This document shows, in pieces, positions 42,765 to 53,944 of a stretch of DNA of 64,000 bases; the first letter of the stretch is position 1; each line of letters starts with the position of its first letter. The stretch is from positions 3,140,251-3,204,250 of the forward strand of contig OX463838.1 of the NCBI GenBank assembly GCA_949825065.1. Direction: 5' to 3'. This DNA is from Odontocerum albicorne. Its lineage: Eukaryota > Arthropoda > Insecta > Trichoptera > Odontoceridae. The position numbers and the translations under genes are program-made. The notes beneath the pieces are model-generated. The model made no database searches. It saw nothing but the letters and a program-made list of their open reading frames with translations, and was not told the origin of the DNA.

Positions 42765-43365
42765 GAAACCATGATCCACTCATCAGGAGACCTAGATTCA
42801 AATATTCAGCACCGAATATCCTTAGTTTGGCTGAAATGGCGGGAAGTCGCGGGTGTGACTTGTGATAAAAAGATGCCCGTCAAACTCAAGGGGCTAGTTT
42901 ACAAGAGTGTCATTCGGACTGTGCTCACATATGGCTCAGAAACTTGGAATACCTCCCTAAGGCACGTCCGTGCCATACAGACAGCTGAGATGGATGTGTG
43001 GTGTCACAAGACTTGACAGGATCCGAAACTCCTACATCCGTTGGAGTCTAGTAGTACGCGACATCTCTGACAAGATCCAAGAGAGCAGGCTGCGATGGTA
43101 TGGACACGTCAGCAGAAGACCGCCGGAGTATATAGGAAACAGGGCGCAGACACTAAATGTCCCTGGTAAGAGGAAGACCCAAGCGCGGGTGGCGCGAGGT
43201 GGTTGGGCGGGACATGAGGGACACCGATATCGCTCCGGAAGATGCACAGGATCGGGCAAAGTTGCGGCGAATTATTGGAAGGGCAGACCCCACCACCATG
43301 TGGAAATAATAATGCCAAGGAAGAGACAGATAATTATTGGAGAGTATGCATAACAAGGTGTACGG
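42765..43365 (+). pseudogene. RTE LINE C-terminal half, family F (frameshifted)
   Basis: First frame: MIHSSGDLDSNIQHRISLVW, VAGVTCDKKMPVKLKGLVYK, TVLTYGSETW and HVRAIQTAEMDV, ending at 43016. The next frame continues DRIRNSYIRWSLVVRDISDK, ESRLRWYGHVSRRPPEYIGN and RAQTLNVPGKR, and a third frame finishes AKLRRIIGRADPTTMWK. These are the standard RTE blocks after the catalytic core. At least two frameshifts, so dead. GC-richer than its surroundings, as expected of relatively young coding remains. Confidence 0.85.
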
Positions 43366-43517
43366 AACAAAATTAAGTATATATTTGTTCTCTCTGACTA
43401 CTCCAACATCGATTTGATATGATGGTGATTTACTATAATATAAATATTTACTATGTATTGAGGCTGATGGCTTTATTTAAAATTGTTTTCTTTTTCAATT
43501 AATCTTTAAATAATTTT

Positions 43518-44571
43518 GCGATAGTATCACATTTGCAATAGTATCAAATTTGCGATAGTATCACATTTGCGATAGTATCACATTTGCGATAGTATCACAT
43601 TTGCGATAGTGTCACATTTGCGATAGTATCACATTTGCGATAGTATCACATTTGCGATAGTCTCACATTTGCGATAGTATCACATTTGCGATAGTATCAC
43701 ATTTGCGATAGTATCACATTTGCGATATTATCACATTTGCAATAGTATCAAATTTGCGATAGTATCACATTTGCGACAGTATCACATTTGTGATAGTATC
43801 ACATTTGCGATATTATCACATTTGCGATAGTATCACATTTGCGATAGTATCACATTTGCGTTAGTATCACATTTGCGATATTATCACATTTGCAATAGTA
43901 TCAAATTTGCGATAGTATCACATTTGCGACAGTATCACATTTGTGATAGTATCACATTTGCGATAGTAACACATTTGCGATAGTATCACATTTGCGATAG
44001 TATCACATTTGCGATAGTGTCACATTTGCGATAGTATCACATTTGCGATAGTATCACATTTGCGATAGTATCACATTTGCGATAGTATCACATTTGCGAT
44101 AGTATCACATTTGTGATAGTATCACATTTGCGATAGTAACACATTTGCGATAGTATCACATTTGCGATATTATCACATTTGCGATAGTATCACATTGGCG
44201 ATAGTATCACATTTGCGATAGTATCACATTTGTGATAGTATCACATTTGCTATAGTTACACATTTGCGATAGTATCACATTTGCGATAGTATCACATTTG
44301 CGATAGTATCACATTTGCGATAGTATCATATTTGCGATAGTATCACATTTGCGATAGTATCACATTTGCGATATTATCACATTTGCGATAGTATCACATT
44401 TGCGATAGTATCACATTTGCGATAGTATCACATTTGTGATAGTATCACATTTGCTATAGTAACACATTTGCGATAGTATCACATTTGCGATAGTATCACA
44501 TTTGCGATAGTATCACATTTGTGATAGTGTCACATTTGCGATAGTATTATATTTGCAATAGTATCACATTT
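43518..44571. repeat. 17-bp satellite, exactly 62 units
   Basis: Unit GCGATAGTATCACATTT. 1054 bp = 62 x 17 with no net indel. Variant units (CAATAGTATCAAATTT, GACAGTATC, GTGATAGT) recur in the same order about 150 bp apart (near 43740 and 43890), a 9-unit higher-order period in that part. Confidence 0.97.
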
Positions 44572-44721
44572 GGCTTTGGGTGGAGTGTAGTATTCATACA
44601 TAATCATACATTTTGATAAGACTTCCCAAAAAGGGTTAATTCGAAGAACTTTTTAAAGCTGCACACGCCATCCATATCTCCAACATTTTGAGGTAGTAAA
44701 TTTTTTTACATTCATACTATA

Positions 44722-45040
44722 TAACTTCATACCAGAAGGCATTGAACTGGTTGAATGCTAGAAATATACGCCAAATTTACATACTGTCTCTATTGTATAA
44801 TATACTTAACTGTCCCACCATCCCCGCTTATCTCGCCGAAAATTTTCAGCGTCTTTCCAATCATCGATATGCTCTACGCTCAAACAGAGATTGTCTATTG
44901 GCTTTTCCAGTTCACCGCTCCTCTTTTTTTACATCATCCTTTACTGTCCATGCAGTGAGACTTTGGAATCAGTTACAAACCAATATAAGACTCGCTCCGC
45001 CCTTGGCATGCTTTCAGAAGCGACTGAAAAAACTCTTAAT
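44722..45040 (+). pseudogene. LINE family B fragment, copy 7 (5' type I, 3'-truncated)
   Basis: Reads ALNWLNARNIRQIYILSLLY, then LSNHRYALRSNRDCLLAFPV and AVRLWNQLQTNIRLAPPLAC in one nearly intact frame (44742-45068). Ends without the 3' UTR, which is unusual for LINEs and points to a later deletion or rearrangement. Confidence 0.78.
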
Positions 45041-45634
45041 TATAATTTTTCAGGACCAGCAATGGTAAAATATCTATCATAGTACGCCTTTTTACGGAAG
45101 ATCAAATTATGCGAAATGATTATGTAACATATTTATTATTTATATGTTGACATAATAGGTCAACATCATGCCTTTAAGGTCTTACGATTTCTATCGAGTA
45201 AACATTCTTTACGTTCTTTAGCGGCAAGCGACAATACGTCTTTTGCCATTTTATGGTAATTTTGAGAGCATCCATCACGATTGCGATCTGCTCTCCTGCT
45301 TCAAGCTGAGTTCTTCCTCTGCTTCTAGCGCTGCTTCTTTGAAGATAAACCCCTCTTCCTGCGGCAGCCGGTAGTGAGGCTCCACCGGCACCGCGGGAAC
45401 TGTCGTTGAGGACCTATCTTTCTCGTCCCATCTGGCCATAACTCATAACTCCTGAACCGCGTGTGGCAGCACTGTCTTCGTTTGTGCCTTCGTTTGCCGT
45501 CATTTAGCTGTTATATATTAGAAATGCTAAAGGGTTGTGCCTACAGATTTTTGTTATTCCTTAAGTTATCATTAGATTTGTATTATCATTTTAGAGTTGT
45601 ATTATGGTACGTGACACTTTTGTTGCACGTAATA
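45041..45634. other. Unassigned stretch, GC-richer at 45270-45470
   Basis: Purine/pyrimidine-rich block with CTTCCTCTGCTTCTAGCGCT and GGTAGTGAGGCTCCACCGG; looks like former coding sequence but no frame holds. Not identified. Confidence 0.3.
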
Positions 45635-45830
45635 TATATAATCTGGTGCATTTATTGCCATGTAACAATCTCATCCAAGTAATAAGAAATGTACTAACGA
45701 GACCCTAAGTGATAATCCGACTGTAGCTTCATTTGAAAAAATAAATCGGTACCAACGTAAATCGAATCTGTAACCCCTGGCTTGGGAAACAGGCGTTTTA
45801 CTAACTAAAACACTTAGTTGTATATATAAG
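45635..45830 (-). mobile_element. tRNA-headed SINE with LINE-like 3' tail (most complete copy)
   Basis: Minus strand: head with AGTTAGTAAAACGCCTGTTT (A-box side) and AGATTCGATTT (B-box-like), a body of about 80 bp, then the tail GGATGAGATTGTTACATGG and CAATAAATGCACCAGATT. The tail follows the layout of LINE family B (GGAAGAGATTGCCGCCTGG, CAATAAGCCCGCCAGATT). Inference: the SINE is mobilised by that LINE. Confidence 0.6.
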
Positions 45831-45855
45831 GTCTTTCGGAGTGCTGTACTGTGTG

Positions 45856-46005
45856 GTTCAACTTATGATGCCGACGTTTCGAAAACGTTGCAGTTTTCAT
45901 ATTTAGGGCATGTTTGTAATCAACCTCGTCATGGCAAATTTGATTACAAACAAGTCGTAAACACGAAAACTGCAACGTTTTCGAAATGTCAGCATTATGA
46001 GCCAA
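45856..46005. repeat. Long imperfect palindrome
   Basis: Left arm with GACGTTTCGAAAACGTTGCA and CATGTTTGTAATCAA pairs with the right arm TTGATTACAAACAAG, then TGCAACGTTTTCGAAATGTC. Centre near 45937. Mismatches are scattered. Could be another inverted terminal-repeat pair like family P, or a MITE. Confidence 0.7.
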
Positions 46006-46675
46006 TTCACGTGTTACAACATTCTGAAGATGTTATATAACTCATACGAAGAACTTTAAAAACCTCAAAACATGAACGACACGGAGGTTATCCGAGTTTT
46101 CAAATCTTCCAATGGGGTTTATATAATAGCTTTGAAGATCCTTATGCTTTGTAATAATATCATTACGTACACGTACATAATACGAAGACTGTCGTTTATA
46201 TAAACTTGGAGGCTGTATTCGCAGCCAAATTCATTTCTGTACTTTTTTTCAGGTACATAAGACAGAAAATCTTTATTCCACTTCTTTCGTTATACTGTTA
46301 TTAGCACGTTTTAGCCTTTAATACCCATAAAGTTTTCTTTTTTACCCTATTTGTTTCTGTTCTCCAGCCCTTTGTGTAGAGTGACCTAAGGGATGCCATT
46401 CTTCAGGATTCACAAAATTAATCAAATGTGATCGGCGATCTATTCAGGACTGAAAAGTATAAATATAATTTTCATATAGTAAAATGTATTACATAACAAT
46501 ATATATTACTATTATAACATCCTCGTATATACTTTTATCAAATCATTATTTCATTATTTCAACAACGTATGGCCGATTCGATAATTAAATTATAAATTAT
46601 TATACATCGTATGAATACAGAGCAATAAAACCGAATTGTTACAAATATAAAACAATTAATATTTTCTGTGATATA
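46006..46675. other. Unassigned AT-rich stretch
   Basis: Nothing recognised. Confidence 0.3.
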
Positions 46676-46677
46676 CC

Positions 46678-46730
46678 ATTGTCCACCATACCACAGTCCA
46701 CCATACCACTGTCCACCATACCACTGTCTA
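46678..46730. repeat. Short tandem repeat, 16 bp x 3
   Basis: CCACCATACCAC(A/T)GTC repeated three times. Confidence 0.85.
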
Positions 46731-46875
46731 TAACTAATCGGTGCGTCACGGTAATTAATAAAACAAAAATCGCGTTCTAACTTAAAACAATATTGTAATC
46801 AATTTAATTTATATGTGGTATGACAAATTGCGTTAAAATGTTTAAAATAAAAACGTTTACAGATGCGGGGAAGTA

Positions 46876-47084
46876 CAGTACCCAGCGGTAAGTAATAAAC
46901 ATCGGGCTTAAGAAAGAGACTGTCGGCCATAGTCGGCTTACTTCGGCTTTGTGGAGCGTCGTCTCTGTCCCTAGAACGCTTGACAATGACTGATAAATCG
47001 CAACGGAACACGTGTATGAATGACAGAGACGACGCTCTACAAAGCCGAAGTTAGCCGATGTGTAATACTTAACGCCGGGTACTG
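46876..47084 (-). mobile_element. Palindromic MITE, family M, copy 3 (complete, centre inverted)
   Basis: CAGTACCCAGCGGTAAGTAA at the left after TA, and the complement of CAGTACCCGGCGTTAAGTA at the right. 209 bp. The centre (CTAGAACGCTTGACAATGAC, GGAACACGTGTATGAATG) is the reverse complement of the centre in copy 1. Confidence 0.85.
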
Positions 47085-47149
47085 AACCTAACTTGATGAC
47101 CGCAGCCATTAACTTCATATCCTTCCCATATACTTAACTCATATATTTA

Positions 47150-47385
47150 TTTTGTACATACATGCACCAATATCATCACGCCGTGCCCCTTACAAGGTAG
47201 GCAGAGATAACAGATCTCCAAACTGTTCATATTCTTTCCAAGTCACAATTTTCGCTAACTCCATATTCATATATCTCGTTATGCACAATTATATATTATT
47301 CAAGCTTCTCACTTTATTTTCTTTCGAAATATGGTCCACTAGATCCAGCCACGTTTTACTCTGTCTTATTTATTTTTTATTTTTT
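47150..47385 (-). pseudogene. LINE family G 3' fragment
   Basis: Antisense: tail AAGGTAGGCAGAGATAACAG at 47195, then AAATATGGTCCACTAGATCC (the family W.DQ.N block reversed) near 47325. Confidence 0.5.
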
Positions 47386-47394
47386 TCAATTTCA

Positions 47395-47691
47395 ATAATA
47401 GTGGGTTCGAATCCCGAGCTAGAGCGCCCTTGAGGACAGTTTGCTCTCTAAACGTCGCTTTGTAAATCGTACATTATTATTATTATTATTACTAATATAA
47501 AATACATATTAAAATCAATTTACTAACCAGAATCTACGAGTATATCTGTGCCACAATGCTCCGAATGTATGTTGTACAGTGTTGTTACAAGTTTGTCTTG
47601 CCCTATATAAGAGCTGACAATATGTCACTTGATCCCCGCTTTAAATAAACTTAACACTATCATTGTTCAGCTTTTTGTTTCTAGTTTTACA
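47395..47691. other. Possible SINE head and unassigned spacer
   Basis: GGGTTCGAATCCCGAGC near 47403 is a good B-box match. No A box at the right distance upstream. (ATT)n at 47476-47492. Confidence 0.35.
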
Positions 47692-48308
47692 GGATGACGC
47701 AAAAATGTATGCACAATTTTAATGATTACTATATAAAGTTTACATTATTTATAGTTAAGACATTAACATTGTGGAGGTTTAAAGACATTGAGTCTTGTTT
47801 GTGCTCCCTGGTGATGAGGTGAAAGCCTTGAAACCGGTAGGGTTATACCGTTACAAAAAGTGGAACAAGCAATGTTTGATAAAACAAATTACAACATTAT
47901 AAAGTTTGTATTTATAAGTATATAGTTTCCTTTGAACGTTCACAATAAACTACACAAATGTATGACCATTCTGTTTTTTAAACTGATGAACATTACTGAC
48001 AACACGAAACAACGGAATCACAACATTGAGAATCATTTAATTTGGTATTTGGGCGTATTCTTTTTCAATAGACACTCGTAATTCATCAATGGCTTCAGTT
48101 TTTTTTGCATAAACTTTATTCTTGAGAAATCCCCAAAAGAAAAAGTCTACTACCGCGTTTTCGTACTTCCAGTAGCACTTCAAAATAAATTGTATTTGTT
48201 CAAAACTTAATCTTATTTCAACCATTATTTCTCAACGATTAATTCAGGAAGATTGATCAGGAAGTTACCTGCTATTGAAGTGTAGATACATTTTTTGCGA
48301 CACCCTAT
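47692..48308 (-). mobile_element. DUF4817-type element of a second subfamily, N- and C-termini fused, with a Penelope-like insertion
   Basis: TIRs: right AGGGTGTCGCAAAAAATGTA on the minus strand, left AGGATGACGCAAAAATGTAT. The minus strand from 48225 reads MVEIRLSFEQIQFILKCYWK, the usual start of this transposase group, and then passes straight into FFFWGFLKNKVYAKKTEAID and ELRVSIEKEYAQIPN, the C-terminal block. About 250 residues holding the catalytic acids are missing without loss of frame. It is split near 47745 by family P copy h. Confidence 0.78.
47745..47897 (+). mobile_element. Penelope-like terminal fragment (family P), copy h, inside a DUF4817 element
   Basis: A GTTAAGACATTAACATTGTG left block is joined to the direct terminal repeat (CTGGTGA at 47808, GAGGTGAAAGCCTT, GAAAC, stem III, GTT at 47850-47852). 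TATAAAGTTT occurs on both sides (near 47733 and 47897), a candidate target duplication. The core has A-to-G at one conserved position. Confidence 0.65.
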
Positions 48309-48895
48309 AAAATATATTAAAAATAACATGTTGTTTTACAATACTTCTTTTTTTATTTATCTTTATCTGTTGCTTTACATTTTTGAAGTGAAACTTCTAT
48401 AGGCGCGGTAGGGCAAATTGGTCTGAACGTCACGAAAAGTGAAACGGTATATTATATTATTATTAAATTATTATTTATTATTATTAAACATTTTATTTAC
48501 TAATAAATTATTATTTATTATTTTAATATGACTAATTATTTCTCATTAATAATAATTAATATTATTAAGTGCATTATATTATTATTTATTATTAAAAATA
48601 AAAAATAAATATTATATTATATATTATTTTTATATTCATATTTTTAATAATTATTAATTTTATTTTACAATAAATTATTTTATTTTATTTAATACTTATT
48701 TAATATATAATTTATATATTATATATATTTATAATAATATATACGATATATGTTATAAATTTAATAATTTTCTTATTATTATTATATTACAATTAATTAT
48801 AATATAAGTAATTAATTATATAATATAATAAATAAATAATTATTTAAAAATAATTAATTCAATAATTAATAATGACATAATATTAATTACATCAT
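48309..48895. repeat. Low-complexity TTA/ATT-rich block
   Basis: 48440-48895 is almost pure A/T with runs of TTATTATT and AATAATT; no regular period. Confidence 0.8.
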
Positions 48896-48897
48896 TT

Positions 48898-49080
48898 TAA
48901 TTTATTTTTATCAAACACTGTTTATTCTACTTTTTTGTGACGATATAACCCTACCGGTTTCAAGGCTTTCACCTCATCTTCAGGGGAGCGCAAACAAGAC
49001 AATACATTACAATGTCGCAAAAATAAATTACAATGTCTTTAAACCTCCACAACGTTAATGCCTTAACTATAAACAACATA
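48898..49080. mobile_element. Penelope-like element (family P), copy i
   Basis: Reverse-orientation terminal repeat with an intact core (CUGAAGA = complement of 48977-48983, GAGGUGAAAGCCUU, GAAAC, GUC at 48939-48941 reversed) and then a short direct piece ending in the TTTAAACCTCCACAACGTTA block. It sits in low-complexity A/T sequence. Confidence 0.65.
48939..48983 (-). ncRNA. Hammerhead-like motif, copy i
   Basis: All core elements on the minus strand; stem III carries one change (AUAUCG for AUACCG), so the pairing next to the cleavage site is weaker. Confidence 0.4.
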
Positions 49081-49851
49081 ATAACATCAATAACAATGAC
49101 ATAATATTAATTTATTTAATATTAAAAAAATATATAATAAATTTAACATTATTAAGTGTATTATATTATTATTAAAATTATTATTATTTATTATTAAAAA
49201 TAAAAAATATATGTTTTTTTTTATTTCATTAAGAGAGATTTGTTTGATTTAAATTCCAAGTAACCATTTTTTATTTAATTAAGAGAGATTTTCTTGAATT
49301 AAATTCCACATAGCCATTTCCTAATCCTAAAAAAAATAATAAAAATAGTTAACAAATGGAAAAAACGCAATGCATAAAATCAACTTTTCCTAGGAGCCAA
49401 GAAGTTTTACTTCTACCGCGCGAGAGTCTCACCCATTTGTTTTTTAGTTATACAAGTATTTAGTAAAATAACGTATGTATTAGTGCACAACATATTTAAA
49501 ATATACTACATTTATTACATTTTGTTATACATAAACATCCTGAAACACGATATAGTAATATCGAATATAAAATAACTAATTTTCATATTGAATTTCATTT
49601 TTAAGTGCATTAAGAGCAATTTATTCCTAGTCAATTTCAGGTCATTGTCAGTCAGATTGCTGCTCTTCCATATTTGGAATCCCATGTTGTCTGCTACAGC
49701 AACAAGTGTTGTAGTGGTTATGCCTTAATATCCATATTGATGTAAATTATTAAATTTCGATTCAAAGAATTAAAAATATTTTGACGCTTTGATTTTCCTT
49801 ATAATAATGACTAATAATGACTTTAATATCTAGAAAAAATCTAATTGTGTT
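49081..49851. other. Unassigned AT-rich stretch
   Basis: Two related 50-bp blocks (AAGAGAGATTTGTTTGATTT at 49230 and AAGAGAGATTTTCTTGAATT at 49280) form an imperfect duplication. Nothing coding. Confidence 0.35.
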
Positions 49852-50345
49852 AACTTCTTCCTCTTGGTTTAGGTTGTATGACCTGTTGGTAACGGTGGGC
49901 TGTCCTGGAATGATGACGTCCAGTTGTCCTTCCACCTTTTCGGCGGCCTTCCTGGTAATCTTCTGCTGTTAGGGTTTTCAGTCTTAGCGATTTTTGCCAG
50001 TCTTATATCCTCCATGCGGTCCACATGATCCCTCCAGAAGCGCCTTCTGCTTCTTCCCCACCTCACTATGTCTGCAACACCACAGACAGACCTTATCGTC
50101 TCAGTTCTGATCCGATCTCTAAGAGTTCTGCCTGCGATGGAGCGTAGGGTTCTCATTTCTGCCACTCTGAGAAGGGTTTTTGTCCTGTTGGTATCGGCTC
50201 TCACTTACGAGTATATCCCATATGTCATGATGGGGCGGACGCATGTCTTATATATCCTGACCTTGCTTTCGGTTAGCATGTGTTTGTTTCTCCACATAGT
50301 GTCCATAATTGTGTTAACGATCGACTTAACCAAAGGGTCCACAAT
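49852..50345 (-). pseudogene. RTE family D C-terminal fragment (subfamily 2), longest copy
   Basis: Minus strand: NTIMDTMWRNKHMLTESKVR, IYKTCVRPIMTYGI, a stop, then RADTNRTKTLLRVAEMRTLR, SIAGRTLRDRIRTETIRSVC, GRSRRRFWRDHVDRMEDIRL and RRLPGRPPKRWKDNWTSSFQ. The final 111 codons are open. A GAGGAAGAAG-type tail sits at the left. The catalytic region is absent. Confidence 0.85.
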
Positions 50346-50681
50346 AATAGAAATTACATAAAAAATTTAGTTATGGACCAGTGTTGGAAACTTGGTTAAA
50401 GTATTTGTTTTTTGCTTTGATGTTCCGAAGTGATCAATCAATCAAAATGACATCATGGGTAATACTTGTTTGACATTTGCAAAGTAAATTTTATGGGTTA
50501 AACCTTTTTTGTTATATTTCAAGATAATATGGTTTTCATTTATGTTTTTTTTAACTTAGTCATTATATAAATTAAGGGATTTAAAAAAAATCTTCCGGGT
50601 TTGCTTAATAAATCCAATTGGACCTTCTATATCGCATCAATATTTGATCGTAATAATCGTGATATATTTTCAATTATTCAG
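50346..50681. other. Unassigned AT-rich stretch
   Basis: Nothing recognised. Confidence 0.3.
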
Positions 50682-50803
50682 GCAGTAATGCTTGTAAGCT
50701 CTGAGGATATTAAGCAGTAATGCTTGTAGGCTTTGAGGATATTCAGGCAGTAATGCTGGTAGGTTCTGAGGATATTCAGGCGGTAATGCTGGTGGGATCT
50801 GAA
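50682..50803. repeat. Imperfect tandem repeat, 33 bp x about 4
   Basis: GGCAGTAATGCTTGTAGGCT plus TTGAGGATATTCA, with about 10% divergence. Because 33 is a multiple of 3, the plus strand reads MLVGSEDIQAV repeats; not evidence of a gene. Confidence 0.85.
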
Positions 50804-52867
50804 AATAAGGTTGAGGGCCTTCTAGTTTTTATTTTGTGTTATATTTCAAACCAGCGGAATTGTTTTGAAATTCGATATGCAGGTAGTTTCTATCTTATAT
50901 ATGTTTAGACTTTTTACCACTTGAATTTATTTCACGGGGTTTTTGTTTTGTTATGTATTTGTACTTAGCAAGTTACACTTTTTTTATTGTGACTCACTCG
51001 CGTGAAGGCATATTTAAATTTAAATAGTTAACTCATTGTGGCAATATTAGAAAGATGAAACTTTGTAAACCAGATGAACATTTTTTAAAGCAATATTTTT
51101 TAGTTTGGTAGGCTAATCAAATGTAAGTTTGAAGCTACATAATGTGTACATAAAAAAATACATATGACCTTTTTAATTAAAAATTGTTTGAAGTTTATAA
51201 CTATTAATTAAAAATAATAATAAATGTAAAAAAAGTAAATAAGTGCATGCAATTCATGATTCGTTTAATGTATTTATACAATGAGAATAAAAAACTTAAA
51301 CAAATTGATAGTACTAAAGTTCGTGAAAACTTATTTCAAGTAACGTAATGATTGGTCATTAAAATAACCTCGATATTTTTGACACTTCTTTCAATAAAAG
51401 TTTCAACGATAATGTAAGATTGGAACGCTAATTTACAATGTTTGAGTTTGTTTGTTGCTTAAAAAATATGATTTTGCACATCTGCGTGTAATGTTGGTTA
51501 TATGTGTGTATTTTTTACTTCCGTGTCTTGTATTTTTGAGAAAAATTGATCATAAATTTAGAGCAAATGTGTATTTTAGTGATACCATAGATGGACTTCG
51601 CTACGCTCTTCCATATTTATATAGTCATACTTAAGACGGATGGAGGTAGCCACGTGTTGGATAAGAATGATCTAAGGACAGAAATATGCTCACGGTTAAG
51701 GGTAGTTTTTCATCTTCTCTATTAAGGATACTTCAAACGGAATTCTGACTACCTATACAAGCATGTTTTCATTAATAAAAAATAGTGAATGGTGGACAAA
51801 CATGGACATATAAATAGGACCACTTTCGTAATAAAGTAAGTCCGTATCCAACGTGATCTACACTAGAAAATTAGATTTTTCTTTGTTTGCGAGTGATGAA
51901 GTCATAAAGTGTCGAAGAAGGAACTGCCGCAAGAGACTTGTTCTTTAGTGACAGCATGCTTACAAAAGGTGCGAAAACGGACTAAAAGTCCGACGTAATG
52001 GAAGAAAAAAACTTACTTATAATTCTGTAAATGTGTTAAAAAATTGCTTGAATTCTGGCGTTGAAGCATCCCTGCAAGTTAACACTTTCACAAAAAGTTT
52101 ATAATGCTTCAACACTATCATTTGAAACCACTAAACCGAAGTATCCAATTGGTTGTAAGATATACAGATGCAAGGACGAATAGTGATCTCTTAAGAGATT
52201 ATTGAGTTAATTTTCATCGTAGCATCACAAAACAAACAATAAGAATTAAACTTATAATTATCAGGCATAATTGATGTCCCTAGTAAACTTTTTGCTGTTT
52301 TTTTCTTACACCATTATCGAAAATTTCCTAGTCGTTAATGAGTTGTGTGGTCGTTGAAGATAAGCATTAAAAAAATAATTTAAAATGCTAATATATCATC
52401 TGTAGCATAAAGTATATACAATAAAATAAATTTCGTTTTTCAAACCAAAGAGAAAAAAATTGTACATAAGGTTGTTTATCCTCATTGTATCAATTATGTT
52501 TTAATAAAGTTTCCCCCAACCCTGTTGTAGCGCCCATTTTGTCCAATTTAATCAGACAAACCGTAAACACTCTCGTAAGTCCTGGTTCATGGCAGAGAAA
52601 AGGACGCAAGATGTACGGTTTGGTCCAGTGCAGATAATGGGCCATGAAGAATTTCAGTATCACATGACAAAGTCCTGTAGCGACTGACACCTGAAATTGG
52701 ATACTTTCCCTCAAGTGAAATATCCGCGGATTCCTCTGCACATATCCTTGCAGAGAAGCGAAATACTAAAATAAAGTAAATGCAAAAATATGGTACAGGG
52801 TGATTGGAACCTGTCTGGATATCTGTTCATTCGTGAATTGTGCCTTCTAACAATTTCTCGTTTTCTC
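50804..52867. other. Unassigned stretch
   Basis: No element ends or coding similarity found in 2 kb. 52490-52770 is GC-richer with an 83-codon minus-strand frame of no recognisable type. A short hairpin (CGGACTAAAAGTCCG) lies near 51978. Confidence 0.3.
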
Positions 52868-53242
52868 TTCTTCTTTTTCCTCTTCTTTTAGACCTGTTGG
52901 CCTGTTATGTTCCTACATAATCATTCCCTCTTGTGACGTCGACTGCCAGCTGTCTTTCCATCTTTTGGGAGGTCATCCTGGAGGTCTGCTTGCTTGGGGG
53001 ATACTGTCCCTGGCCATTCTTACGGCTCTTGATTCCGCCATTCTGGATACACGTTCATTCCAGAACCTTCTTCCCTGTCGTCCCCATCTGATAATATCTT
53101 CAACTTTACACATCCTTCGGATTTCTGTGTTTCGTACTCTATCACGAAGATACTCCTGAGTACCTTCATTTCGCTGCTTCGAAGGAGATTTTTGGTTCGG
53201 AAGGAGTCGGCTCTGGACTGTATGCTGTATGTCATTATGTAT
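52868..53242 (-). pseudogene. RTE family D C-terminal fragment, copy with short deletion
   Basis: Antisense match to 2735-3130, lacking about 15 bp at the RSIA.KTLRDR block. Reads TYSIQSRADSFRTKNLLRSS and EMKVLRSIFV. GAAGAAG tail at the left. Confidence 0.78.
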
Positions 53243-53944
53243 GTACCCTCAATATCGCCACATCAATATTAATTTTTAGAAGTGGTATTTTTTTTTCTCA
53301 ATATATGACTTAGATAGGCACTCTTACAGCATTTTATGGTATTCAAGTTACAACATTTTATGGTATTTCGTTCTACATTTCCTCGACGCAGCATCTCAGT
53401 GATTGAGTAACTAGTACTCTAGTAGTAACTAGTACTCTAGAGTATTTAGTACTCTAGCTTTTGTGGTCCATATTTCAACAATAAAAAGTAAAATCGACCA
53501 TATATAGCTCATTGTCATATATTGCGAAAGTTTTAGATTCAAGTTATCACTGTCAAAAATTGATTTCATTTTGATAAATAACTTGCCTTTTCAATTCGGC
53601 ATTTATCTTTTCTATCTGGGTGTACATCACAGGAATAAGGTTTCTTAGATATTTGAAACTGTTGACTTGCTCTATAGGTTGTCGAGTCAGCCGCAGTATG
53701 AGATGCGCCACTATGAGTTTGTTGACTTAAGAAAATAACTTGTTTTTTGTATATCAATCAATATTCAGTCTGAGATTATCTTTGATAAATTTTAGTCTCT
53801 ACGATAATTTGGTTTCCGCTATGTTGATCTTCCGCCTTCTGCCTCTAATCTACTTTTCTAGCTCAAGCCTTTCAAGATCGTTCAGCTTATTGTTTATTAG
53901 TATATAATTAGGTCGATTGAACTATTTATTCTATTTAAGTTGGT
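53243..53944. other. Unassigned stretch with two small duplications
   Basis: ACATTTTATGGTATT occurs twice near 53330-53365, and TAGTACTCTAG occurs four times at 53410-53457. Otherwise nothing. Confidence 0.35.

Noticed and set aside
43518..44571. Possible CRISPR array
   Set aside because: Contiguous tandem units with no unique spacers, in an arthropod genome. The same holds for all other arrays here.
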